This document shows, piece after piece, positions 11,092 to 50,200 of a DNA stretch of 64,000 bases. The translations under genes and the position numbers were made by a program. The DNA is from Anaspis maculata (Eukaryota > Arthropoda > Insecta > Coleoptera > Scraptiidae), in assembly GCA_949128115.1 (NCBI GenBank), contig OX421967.1, forward strand, positions 1,478,070-1,542,069, written 5' to 3'. Position 1 is the stretch's first letter; each line of letters starts with the position of its first letter. Below the pieces are notes generated by a model. That model was not told the origin of the DNA and did no database searches. It was given only the letters and a program-made list of their open reading frames with translations.

Positions 11092-11923
11092 TTAAAGATC
11101 AATTGTAGGGACTGTTTGTTCTTCGTCATCGTCATCACGTTTTCCTTCAGGTTTAGGCTCTTCCTTTCGCTCGGGTTCAGGTTCTTCGTCCTTTTGCTCG
11201 GCTTCGGGTTCTTCCTTTTGTTCGTCATTCCCTTCTTCTCCAGTTTCAACTTTGTTTTCTTCAGCTTCCTTTGGAGCTTTCTTTTTCTTTATTGTCATTT
11301 TAAGTCCGGTTTTCTTCTTTGGAAATGCTTTCTTACCGGCGTAGTACCGGATTCCGGTCGTAGCTGTGCTCCCAGGGACCGCCGGTCTGCCGCTCAGAGC
11401 TACGGAAACATTGACTACAGCCTTGACGTTGTCGATAAGTTCTCGGAGTCGTTTCAGCAGCTGCTCTCTCAGGCAGAGATCGCTGATGCCGTTGAAAAAA
11501 TTCCTGACGGATTCCGCAAAAAGGACGTCCTCGCCTTGTTTCAATCCGCTGATTCTTGCGTGGCATTGGCACATGCAGCGCACAATGTCGCACTCTTTCA
11601 CGTAATCTTCCACGTGGTCAGTGGGCGCCGGGGCTTCGGGTATGACCTGGAAGAATGACGAAAGCAGGAGAAAATTTAAATAAAAATTGAACCAAGAGAA
11701 AAGAGAGACGGACGGTTTGGAACTTACGTCTAAAGCGAGGCTGTGGACCTCGGCAGTTTCCATTGGATCCTCAACTCGATCCTGAAAGGAAAAAAAAATT
11801 ATGTACCTACTTGGTCTCAAATTTAGGTTTTGGAAATGAAAAGCGTTTGTAGAAAAGCGTTATGAATAAATTGTTGAAACTCACAGTTGGAGCCTCACTT
11901 GAAATCTCGCTTGGAACATCCAT
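11092..11923 (-). CDS. Small CX4CXCXCH protein with acidic tail, three coding exons
   Basis: Exons on the minus strand: 11923-11885 (starts ATG GAT GTT CCA, donor GTGAGT), 11781-11728 (acceptor TTTCAG, donor GTAAGT) and 11646-11092 (acceptor TTCCAG, to stop). All junctions are phase 0. The product is 215 residues. Visible: an acidic start; a cysteine cluster C50, C55, C57, C59, H60; a predicted helical stretch about 65-120 (SVRNFFNGI then LREQLLKRLRELI); a basic KKKTGLKMTIKKKK patch; and a long E/K/P-rich acidic tail ending TIDL. The C-X4-C-X-C-X-C-H spacing is the same as in the gene at 6768-9161, and in both a helical region with a W/L-R-E-type motif follows about 30 residues later. I infer a shared domain. 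I know no named family with it, and the function is unknown. Confidence 0.7.
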
Positions 11924-11924
11924 G

Positions 11925-12900
11925 TAGGGTTTATTTTGGTTCAGAAGTGAAAAGATTGTCGGGAATTTCTTTTCCATTCTATCGTCGTAGATAAGTTTTT
12001 ACTGGAGTTCTATTATTATCGCTTTGAATCGGATTCTTCAAAATACCTATCTACTGCCTGAAAGGTCAAAATTTCTGGTTATTTTACAGCAGTTTGAGGC
12101 GATAGGTATAATACTCGACCTCGTACTCGACTCTACAAAATCTGAACCTATAGTGATTCTGATGCTTTGAATCACCGCTGAAACTCCTCAGTTTTCTACT
12201 CATGCCCCTGGATGGATAGTCAGCTCATTATACTTCAGTATAATTCAAGCAAGCAATAATTCTTATTTGCTACAACTGCCATCTAGTATCAAGACGTCTT
12301 CCTGTAGTACTTCTCTTCTTGTTGTCCGAGGATACAGCCATCCCAAACCGATTATTAGCAACAATTGTGACTCTACGAAAGGTTCCGAACACTCAATTCA
12401 GCAAACGCTGATCTATATTTCAATTCCATCGTTAGATTTCAGCTATTATTTTCGAAATTCAGTTAGTTCCGAATAACTCTGAGATCTAGCGACGTAGATG
12501 AGACTCAGCAGTAAGTTTCTAGGTCTGACCCATCAGGTCTGGCTCTCCGTTCACCGCGATCACAACGCAATCGTCCAGAGGACCTAAAAGCACTGATACT
12601 TTTTTGTGTAAAAGATTCCTATCAGAGGGCGAGACGGAAAGGGGAGGCACACTCCGAGGTTGGTCACAACAGCCGAAAGGAGGCCGATGCTCACACCAGA
12701 AGGGGACCAGAAGCATCCTAGCTGCCAGCATCCTTCGTTGGCGCCCACTTTTAATCATCTCTCGACTTTTGATTTCTCATCTGGTTCAACACTACGTGCA
12801 TTTGTTGACTTTTTCTCGTCTGTCTTTGTCGTGTGTTGAACGATGTAGGCTTCAAGGCGGATGGTCTTCTTTGGACCGTAGTTTCCAGTCTTCTACATCA
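11925..12900. other. Gap between the small CX4CXCXCH gene and the satellite
   Basis: No supported gene. A GC-richer island at about 12520-12740 has a 79-codon open frame on the minus strand (12758-12519) with no recognisable domain and no neighbouring exons. I do not call it. The promoter of the minus-strand gene should lie just above 11923. Confidence 0.4.
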
Positions 12901-12904
12901 GTTG

Positions 12905-15900
12905 GCAAAGTCCTGGTTATCAAGCCGAGAAATACTGGATATCAAAATGATGGAAAAGTGGATATCAGAACGTGGAATATGGTTTATAAAACTTGAATGG
13001 ATTACCAGTTGAAGCAAGTACAGTATGCGAAGTACCTAGCGACTATCAAAGCGAATACGTACTGGTTATTAAGTCGAAGAAATACAGGTTATCAAGGCGA
13101 GTAAGTGCCAGTAATCAAGGCGTTAACATACTGGTTATCGAGGCGCAGAAATACTAGTTATCAAAACGTGAAATACGGTTTATATAAATAATTAAGGAAG
13201 TACCTGGATACCATTACAGAAATTACGAGAGACGAGTCGTGTGTTGCGCCAGTTGAAGCAAGTCCAGTATGCGAAGTACCTAGTGACTATCAAGACGAAG
13301 AAGTACTGGTTATTAAGTCGAAGAAATACAGGTTATTAAGGCGAAGAAGTGCCAGTAAATAAGGCATTAACACACTGGTTATCGAGGCGCAGGAATACTA
13401 GCTATCAAAACGTGAAATACGGTTTATAAAAATAAAGGAGGTACCTGGATACCATTACAAAATTTACGAGGGACTAGTCGTGTGTTGCGCCAGTTGAAGC
13501 AAGTCCAGTATGCGAAGTACCTAGTAACTATCAAAAGGCGAAGAAGTACTGGTTATCAAGTCGAAGAAATACAGGTTATCAAGGCGAAAAAGTGCTAGTA
13601 ATCAAGGCGTTAAAACACTGGTTATCGATGCGCAGAAATAGTAGCTATCAAAACGTGAAATACGGTTTATAAAAATTAAGGAAGTACCTGGATACCATTA
13701 CAAAAATTACAAGAGACTAGTCGTGTGTTGCGCCAGTTGAATCAAGTCCAGTGCGCGAAGTACCTAGCGACTATCAAGACGAAGAAGTACTGGTTATTAA
13801 GTCGAAGAAATACAGGTTACCAAGGCAAAGAAGTGCCAGTAATCAAGGCGTTAACATACTGGTTATCGAGGCGCAGAAATACTAGCTATCAAAACGTGAA
13901 ATACGGTTTATAAAAATTAAGGAAGTACCTGGATACCATTACAAAAATTACGAGAGACTAGTCGCGTGTTGCGCCAGTTGGAGCAAGTCCAGTATGCGAA
14001 GTACTTAGAGACTATCAAGGCGGAGAAATACTGGTTATTAAGTCGAAGAAATACAGGTTATCAAGGCGAGGAAGTGCCGGTAATCAAGGCGTTAACATAC
14101 TGGTTATCGAGGCGCAGAAATACTAGCTATCAAAACGTGAAATACGGTTTATAAAAATTAAGGAAGTACCTGGATACCATTACAAAAATTACGAGAGACT
14201 AGTCGTGTGTTGCGCCAGTTGAAGAAAGTCCAGTAGGTATGCGAAGTATCTAGTGACTATCAAGGCGAAGAAGTACTGTTCATTAAGTCGAAGAAACACA
14301 GGTTATCAAGGCGAAGAAGTGCCAGTATTCAAGGCGTTAACATACTTGTTATCGAGGCGCAGATATACCAGCTATCAAAACGTGAAATACGGTTTATAAA
14401 ACTAATTTAAGAAGTACCTGGATACCATTACAAAAATTACGAGAGACTAGTCGTGTGTTGCGCCAGTTGAAGCAAGTACAGTATGCGTAGTACCTAGTGA
14501 CTATCAAGGCGAAAAAGTACTGGTTATCAAGTCGAAGGAATACAGTTTATCAAGGCGAAAAAGTGCTAGTAATCAAGGCGTTAAAATACTGGTTATCGAG
14601 GCGCAGAAATACTGGCTATCAAAACGTGAAATACGGTTTATAAAAATTAAGGAAGTACCTGGATACCATTACAAAAATTACTAGAGACAAGTCGTGTGTT
14701 GCGCCAGTTGAAGCAAGTCCAGTATGCGAAGTACCTAGTGACTATCAAGACGAAGAAGTACTGGTTATTAAGTCGAAGAAATACAGGTTATTAAGGCGAA
14801 GGAGTGCCAGTATATAAGGCATTAACACACTGGTTATCGAGGCGCAGGAATACTAGCTATCAAAACGTGAAATACGGTTTATAAAAATAAAGGAGGTACC
14901 CTGGATACCATTACAAAATTTACGAGGGACTAGTCGTGTGTTGCGCCAGTTGAAGCAAGTCCAGTATGCGAAGTACCTAGTGACTATCAAGACGAAGAAG
15001 TACTGGTTATTAAGTCGAAGAAATACAGGTTATTAAGGCGAAGGAGTGCCAGTAAATAAGGCATTAACACACTGGTTATCGAGGCGCAGGAATACTAGCT
15101 ATCAAAACGTGAAATACGGTTTATAAAAATAAAGGAGGTACCCTGGATACCATTACAAAATTTACGAGGGACTAGTCGTGTGTTGCGCCAGTTGAAGCAA
15201 GTCCAGTATGCGAAGTACCTAGTAACTATCAAAAGGCGAAGAAGTACTGGTTATGAGGTCGAAGAAATACAGGTTATCAAGGCGAGTAAGTGCCAGTAAT
15301 CAAGGCGTTAACATACTGGTTATCGAGGCGCAGAAATACTAGTTATCAAAACGTGAAATACGGTTTATATAAATAATTAAGGAAGTACCTGGATACCATT
15401 ACAGAAATTACGAGAGACGAGTCGTGTGTTGCGCCAGTTGAAGCAAGTCCAGTATGCGAAGTACCTAGTAACTATCAAAAGGCGAAGAAGTACTGGTTAT
15501 GAGGTCGAAGAAATACAGGTTATCAAGGCGAAAAAGTGCTAGTAATCAAGGCGTTAAAATACTGGTTATCGAGGCGCAGGAATACTAGCCATCAAAACGT
15601 GAAATACGGTTTATAAAAATCAAGGAAGTACCTGGATACCATTACAAAAATTACTAGAGACTAGTCGTGTGTCGCGCCAGTTGAAGCAAGTCCAGTATGC
15701 GAAGTACCTGGTAACTATCAAAAGGCGAAGTACTGGTTATCAAGTCGAAGAAATATAGGTTATCAAGGCGAAAAAGTGCTAGTAATCAAGGCGTTAAAAT
15801 ACTGGTTATCGAGGCGCAGAAATACTAGCTATCCAAACGTGAAATACGGTTAATAATAATTGAAGAAGTACCTGGATACCATTACAAAAATTACGAGAGA

Positions 15901-16180
15901 CTAGTCGTGTGTTGCGCCCGTTGAAGCAAGTCCAATATGCGAAGTATCTAGTGACTATCAAGGCGAAAAAGTACTGGTTATTAAGTCGAAGAAATACAGG
16001 TTATCAAGGCGAAGAAGTGCTAATAATCAAGGCGTTACAATACTGGTTATTGAGGCGCAGAAATACTATCTGTTGAAATGTGAAATACGGTTTATAAAAA
16101 TTAAAGAAGTACCATGGTTTTATTATTACAAAAATCAAGAAAATCTAGTCGTGTGTTGCGCCAATTGAAGCAAGCAAACT
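12905..16180 (+). repeat. Satellite array, about 242-bp unit, about 13 copies
   Basis: The motif GTGTTGCGCCAGTTGAAG recurs near 13240, 13483, 13725, 13967, 14209, 14455, 14697, 14939, 15181, 15427, 15670 and 15911. Each unit also contains TACTGGTTATCRAGGCGCAG and AAACGTGAAATACGGTTTAT. Two 62-codon frames (13725 and 13966) are by-products of the repeat. The array ends about 600 bp before the first coding exon of Myrf. A related shorter-period array lies at 44985-46420. Confidence 0.9.
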
Positions 16181-16540
16181 AATTCGTACTGCTTCAATAT
16201 TTAGTACAAAAAAGAAGCACTTGTCGAAGGCCACATACCTACGATTAGGATTTTTCAACTTTGATAACCAGGCTGGTATTTCTTCATTTTGATAATCAGT
16301 ACAGGGTGTTTCGATTTGTTAATATGGGACACGCTCCAATTCAATCAAAATTGAATTTTAAACGTCGCGCGCTCGCTCTACCAGTACCAACAACGTGAGC
16401 AACCTAATCTCCCCAGCGTCTTCAATTACCGCAAAGTTTCCACGTGTTCCGTTACAGTTTCTCTCTTTGGAACACACTCAAACCCCAAACAGTTGAAAAG
16501 CGAGCTTGGTTAGGTCACGTGCGGAATTTTTTTTCGAAAA
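16180..16540. other. Non-coding junction upstream of Myrf
   Basis: Transition from the satellite to the GC-rich region. A CAGGGTGTTTCGAT block near 16305 resembles terminal sequences of some DNA transposons, but I could not find a partner end. Confidence 0.35.
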
Positions 16541-16809
16541 ACCCCATTTTGGCGAGCTTTTCGCGGCTACATCCGGTGACTTTGTCGTTGAGGCGTTGGC
16601 GGCACCGGCCCGGAGCCGGACGTGTCAGGTGTCAAAGTCACTACACGGAGAAACGTCAGTAACGTCACATTTTGACGTTTACCTTAGGATCGCTCTCGGT
16701 GTCCGCTCTTTCGAAAAGTTTCCAGGGCCCCGCGGCCCCCGACTCGCGACAATGCTGTGACCGGAGCCGTCCCCGAAGCCCACGCCATGGCCCCGCGCTG
16801 ACGCAGCCC

Positions 16810-44292
<27,483 letters not shown>

Positions 44293-44930
44293 TACGTACA
44301 CATGACACTTTTATTTATACAGATGAAAAAGCGAAAAGGAACGCCACTCTATAGACGTAGAAGTACCTGTACTAAAATACTATATTATTAATAATATTAT
44401 TATTATAAAAATTTATATATTAAGCACTTTTTGTTTGCGCGCGAAAAACTAAAACTAAATTTCTCTAGTCCTCAGTGACGACAGCTCAAGTGATGTACTT
44501 ATAATTCTAAAACAAAAAACAAAAACAAAAAGCCGTCCATTTTCTCTCTCTCTAACATTACGCATTCCTTATCTCTATACATTTCCGTCTCTCTCTGTCT
44601 CTCTAATATTTGGACGACATTTTATCTAGGCAATATCTAGTTTTTAGAAAAGTTGTAATATATTATGTTTTATTACTATTATACATTCCTAAATTAATAT
44701 ATTATACAAAAAAGTAGTGGGAAGAATAGCAATAATGATTATCTCAATATAAGTATGATTTCTATTAGTATTTGTGAACACTTTATGATGAGAAGAAAAC
44801 ACACAAGAACAAATTAGATTTTAGGTGTGCAAATATAAACCTATCTCGATTATTGATTGTGTAAACGTTTATTGTATTGTTTTTTTTTTGTGATTGTGTA
44901 AAATAAATTGTTTTTTATTTGATATTTGCT
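44293..44930 (+). terminator. Probable Myrf 3' untranslated region
   Basis: AT-rich single-copy sequence follows the stop at 44290-44292. An AATAAA signal lies at 44902-44907, about 610 bp after the stop and just before the satellite that begins near 44985. The signal is inferred from sequence only. Confidence 0.5.
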
Positions 44931-44984
44931 TCAGCTTTACCGAGAAGTTCTGTTTCTTGGATTGAAAAAAATACATGCTAACGA

Positions 44985-46420
44985 AATTGAAGAGGTACTA
45001 GTTACCAAGAGCAAGAAATACCGAACCTGGGTTCAGTGGGCAAGGACTGGTGAAAAGGTTGATGAAATACTAATTATGTGTCGTCTTTGGTGGGTGCCAA
45101 TTGAAGTGAGTACAGTAAGCGAAATACTAGTTACTGGGGGAAGAAATAATCGTTATCAAGTTGATGAAATACTAGTCGTTTGTCGCCTTCAACAAGTGCC
45201 AGTTGAAGTGAGTAGGCGAAATACTGGTTATCAAGAGGCAGAGATATTCGTTATCAAGTTGATGAAATACTAGTCGTGTGTCGCCTTCGGCGAGTGCCAA
45301 TTGAAGCGAGTCCAGTAGGCGAAATACTGTTCATCAAAAGGCAGAGATACTCGGTATCAAATTGATGAAATACTAGTCGTGTGTCGCCTTCTACGAGTGC
45401 CAATTGAAGCGAGTCCAGTAGGCGAAATACTGTTACAAGAAGCAGAGATACTCGGTATTAAGTTGATGAAATACTAGTCGTGTGTCGCCTTCGGCGAGTC
45501 CCAATTGAAGCGAGTCCAGTTGGCGAAATACTGTTTATCAAAAAGCAGAGATACTCGGTATCAAGTTGATGAAATACTAGTCGTGTGTCGCCTTCGGCGA
45601 GTGCCAATTGAAACGAGTCCAGTAGGCGAAATACTGGTAATCAAGAGCCAGAGATACTCGGTATCAAGTTGATGAAATACTAGTCGTGTGTCGCCTTCGG
45701 CGAGTCCCAATTGAAGCGAGTCCAGTAGGCGAAATACTGTTTATCAAAAAGCAGAGATACTCGGTATCAAGTTGATGAAATACTAGTCGTGTGTCGCCTT
45801 CGGCGAGTGCCAATTGAAGTGAGTCCAGTAGGCGAAATACTGTTTTCCAAGAAGCAGGGATACTCGGTATTGAGTTGATGAAATACTAGTCATGTGTCGT
45901 CTTCGGCGAGTGCCAATTACAGCGAGTCCAGTAGGCGAAATACTGGTTATCAAGAGGCAGAGATACTCGTTATCAAGTTAATGAAATACCTACTAGTCGT
46001 GTGTCGCCTTCGGCGAGTGCCAATTGAAGCGAGTCCAGTAGGCGAAGTAGGTACTGTTCATCAAAAGGCAGAGATACTCGGTTCAAGTTGATGAAATGCT
46101 AGTCGTGTGTCGCCTCCGGCGAGTGCCAATTAAAGCGAGTCCAGTAGGCGAAATACTGTTTACCAAAAAGCAGAAGATACTCGGTATTAAGTTGATGATA
46201 TACTAGTCATGTGTCGCCTCCGGCGAGTGCCAATTGAAGCGAGTCCAGTAGGCGAAATACTGGTTATCAAGAGGCAGAGATACTCATTATCAAGTTAATG
46301 AAATACTAGTCGTGTGTCGCCTTCGGCGAGTGCCAATTGAAGCGAGTCCAGTAGGCGAAATACTGGTTATCAAGAGGCAGAGAAAGTTATCAAGTTGATG
46401 AAATACTAGTCGCTTATTGA
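44985..46420 (+). repeat. Satellite array, about 120-bp unit, related to the array at 12905-16180
   Basis: Units share TACTAGTCGTGTGTCGCCTT, CGAGTGCCAATTGAAGCGAG and TCCAGTAGGCGAAATACTG. The order and wording match the 242-bp satellite (ACTAGTCGTGTGTTGCGCCA, TTGAAGCAAGTCCAGTATGC). The two arrays flank Myrf on either side. Confidence 0.85.
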
Positions 46421-46534
46421 AAGCGATGAAATATGTGCGGAAAATCCGGCGAGAACGAGCGGAAAACCATCCAAAAGCCGTAAATAATGCTCCTGGGAAA
46501 GCTCCCGCGGAAATTTTTCGAAAAAGCAGCCACC

Positions 46535-46729
46535 TAGCTTTGGCACTTGAAAACCGCTTTCATAGAAACCTGCATTACCGACATCAACACCACGAAACCG
46601 GTTTACCCATCGGCAAATTACGAAAATCATTCTGAAATGCTAACTGGACCGGAACCAAGCTTCAAGCTGGCCTCCGGCCCATCAATTCGACGACTATCCC
46701 AATTTTTTATTTTGCTTGACGCCAAAAAT
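46535..46729 (+). pseudogene. Coding-like fragment, unidentified
   Basis: After a possible CACCTAG acceptor, an open frame of about 62 codons runs to a stop at 46730. It has a composition unlike the surrounding repeats and contains TDINTTKPVYPSANYEN and MLTGPEPSFKLASGPS. It has no ATG of its own. I do not recognise it; it may be a stray exon of another gene. Confidence 0.3.
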
Positions 46730-46939
46730 TGACACAACAATGACATATCGCGCGTTGACACTGTTGACGTTCTGCGATTCAAAAAAAAGACAAAAAAATC
46801 AAATTAAACTAATTGCAGTCTACAATTTGTAGTAAAAACAAAGTGTTTATTTGTGGCTTCACAAAAAAATGTCGATTAGATTAGCGCAAACAACTTTCGC
46901 AAGCTTTGTTTTCACGACCAGCGGTGCTTTTCGGTGCGT

Positions 46940-47289
46940 CAGTGTGGCAGCCCTGCGGTTTCGCCGCGGAAACGTCAACCGAGACGTCAGTAGAAAGCGA
47001 TGGCCAAATACGATTTTGAGCGGGTGCAAGCGAGATGGAGCCATGCCACCCGGCGATTGGTCGCGATTTGAAACCCGGACCATCTTGATTTGAAGTTTTG
47101 TCGGTTAAGTTCATGCCCCGAGTGCTTTAGCCCTTTGCACGCTTCCCGTCGTCTTCGTTCCCGTTTCCGGCACGTAAGTCTTTGATTTTCGTTTTCTCCA
47201 GCTCTTCCGCTTGAAATTGGTGTATAATGTGCCGGGTTTTCGTTTGAAATTTGCTCTAATTTCGCTTCAGTTTTAGGTTGTTTGGAAAG
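46940..47289 (+). promoter_or_regulatory. Cdk1 promoter region
   Basis: This GC-rich stretch immediately precedes Cdk1. It contains an inverted CCAAT box (ATTGG, 47056-47060), a TTTGAA element (47067-47072) 6 bp behind it that matches the CHR core, and an E2F-like near-palindrome TTTCGCCGCGGAAA (46960-46973). This trio is known from cell-cycle gene promoters in animals. The spacing here has not been tested. Confidence 0.5.
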
Positions 47290-50200
47290 ATGGCAAAGCC
47301 TCCAGTAAACATGGACGATTTCCTGAAGATCGAGAAGATCGGCGAAGGCACGTACGGCGTCGTGTACAAGGGAAAGAACAAGAAAACCGGACAGCTGGTG
47401 GCCATGAAGAAAATCAGGTTAGAGAAAATGACCCAAGTTTTCCCAGTAGAAAATAGGAAATGTTGTTGAAAATGAAGTCTTCTCGGCTGTGGAGTCAAGA
47501 AACAAGTGAAGTTGCCAAAATGCCAAAAGGATACCATAGCAACCAAGCCGTTGCTTAGTAACAAGTTAGTCTTCTCTGCCCGTTGCTTGGCAACCAAGGG
47601 GTTCCATCATTTGGTTACTAAGCAACGCCAGCCGGTTGCCAAGGGCTCATTTCTCGACCTGCCGCATTTTGCAAACTAGAGTTTCAACTGGAATTGAAAA
47701 AGGTTGATTTTGAAATCGGCTTTTGCAGGTTGGAAGCCGAAGAAGAGGGCGTGCCTTCGACGGCGATCCGCGAGGTGTCCCTGCTGAAGGAGCTGACTCA
47801 CCCGAACATCGTGTCGCTGGAAGACGTGCTGATGGAAGAGTCGCGCCTCTACTTGATCTTCGAGTTCCTGTCGATGGATCTGAAAAAATACATGGACAAT
47901 TTGGGCAGCCAGATGATGGACCCGGCCTTGGTCAAGAGCTACATGTTCCAGATAAACGAGGCCATACTGTTCTGCCACCAGAGACGGGTGCTGCACAGAG
48001 ACATGAAGCCGCAGAACCTGCTCATCACCCGAGATGGAACCATCAAGGTATACACTTGAGGGCCGGGAAATGCGATTTCAGTAGTAAAATAGAAATCAGG
48101 CTCTTTTAAAATTTGGTCCTGAAGCTGTGTGCCAAAAATCAGCTTTGTGATAAATTAAGCTTATAGTTTCAATTGAAACTATCAAAAAGAAGCTTTTGAA
48201 TTTGAGGCGGTCAAGTAGCCAGATTTTTGTCAGTTTTCAAATATTCAAAAAGATTGATGGGGTAATCCAAAAAAAAACGTGCTGGATTGTATTTTTGAAA
48301 AAAAAAAAAACGAGATGACTGAATAATATTTGGCGTGAGCTTTCCTGGGAGGCTTCACATGGTAAGGTTTCAAATTAGAATTTTATTGACATTTGTCATG
48401 ACAATAGGGTCCTTGCATGAATTTTATTTTGAGACGATTACCTCATAAAATCATTAAAAACGTCATCCACAATAATTTCCGCCCAAAAAAAAAATTTTAA
48501 AAAATTTCCCCATCCTTTAAATGAAGATCAGAGTTTGAATTTTTTTTTTCGCGCCAAAAACGCGGTCGCTTCTACAATGACCTTGAATGCTCACAATGAC
48601 GTCATCGCGAGAGTTCTATTTTTTGTTTGCAAGTTTTTTTTCTTTTCGAGGTTGCAGCCCTGCGCCCTGAAACCCCGCGAAATTTCAAATCGTCATTATT
48701 TTACCCAAGGAGACTATTTAAGCTATTAACTTGCTATTAACCTAAATCAGTCCCGAAAAATTCAAAATCATTGCATTTTCATTTTATATTTTTATTACCA
48801 CAGTACCTGATTAAATTATAACAAATTGTCCATTAACGAAACAATCAAATAAATAAATTATGTATCAACAAAATGTTGAACTTCCCTTCTGTCTTACGAC
48901 CATTTTTCTTATCTTGCTTGTGTGATTATCATTCCGCCTTCTGCACTACCAAAGAATACCAAACATAGCAATGGTGCATCTTCTATTATACAATTTGTTT
49001 CACGGTTTTTGCAGATAAACCAAGAGAAATCTTCTTTTGCTCTCATGTAGAAGTAGAATCTTGCATTTTTTTCTAGTTCTGCTCTAACGTCACATAGGTA
49101 TACGTTCTGGTACGGAATCACTTCAAAAAATTGCAGGATGCTGGACCAAAACAATAACTATTTTATAGCAACGTGATCATCGGACACTTCAAATTGGTCA
49201 TCTGGTCCATTCCTTTTTCATGTTAAGAAAGGATGTGCATCAGAACTGGGAATCGAAAATAGTAGTGACGTTATTATTATAGGTGTGCTCTGCTTGGTAT
49301 GTATGATGCCAGGGTATTCAGATTGCTGTTGCAGGTCTGGTATATCGTCGGCCTGGTATAACATCCGTTTTTATGAATGATGATTGATGACAAGATCGCT
49401 AGAACAAGCTGGTGTGTTCTTTCTTCTCATAATTTCATAAAAAAATTGGTTTGCTGAGCTCGAGGGTGAGCTCAATCAAAATTTCATTCGTTGAACTTGT
49501 AACAGCTGCGATTGATTTGCCACTAGATGTATCTGTAGGTACGGTCCTCGATCCTAAGGTATTTAACAAAGACAATCTTCATTTAGCGCCCTAGCTGTGG
49601 ATAAGTAGTGGCCCCATTTTCCTCCACATATTTCCAGATCAATGCAGTCGTTCTAATGGACACATCAGAGATAGCTTTTGCAACAGAAGGAGACGACTTC
49701 TCTTCAAAGTACCTGTGAAAAAAAATAGAAATATTTTATTATTGAGTTCTTACGTAAAACAAACAATTTCGCCATGAAGCTCATTTTTAGCCTTTGTCAA
49801 ATTTCAGTAACAGTAGAAGTGAAACCAATTTCGCAAGTAGTAAAATGGATTTCAAAAATTTTTTCTATAAATTTTGAAAAAGTACTTATCTTTTGATTCT
49901 GATTCTTGTCCATTTGGATTTAGTAATGAAGGATTTCCTCTTGGGGTATATTTTTGGACACAAACAATAAAAAATTCTAGGTATTTGCCGACGTTTCGAT
50001 TTAATTAAAATCTTTTTCAAGACTCATGACCTATTGACTTGAAATAATTATTGAATGAATTGTAACTGACATTTTTGTGCAGCAAGCTGCTCAACAAGTC
50101 AGGCAGGAATGGACCTCAAGAGGAAATATACCCCAAGAGGAAATCCTTCATTAGTGCTTGATATCAGTTTCCGAGAAAAAAATATGCCCAAGAGGCGAGT

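Noticed and set aside
13725..14154. Two 62-codon frames in the 242-bp satellite
   Set aside because: They occur at identical places in successive repeat units and are lost in most copies by small indels.
47250..47600. Minus-strand 113-codon frame across Cdk1 exon 1
   Set aside because: It overlaps the conserved kinase exon on the other strand and has no recognisable features.
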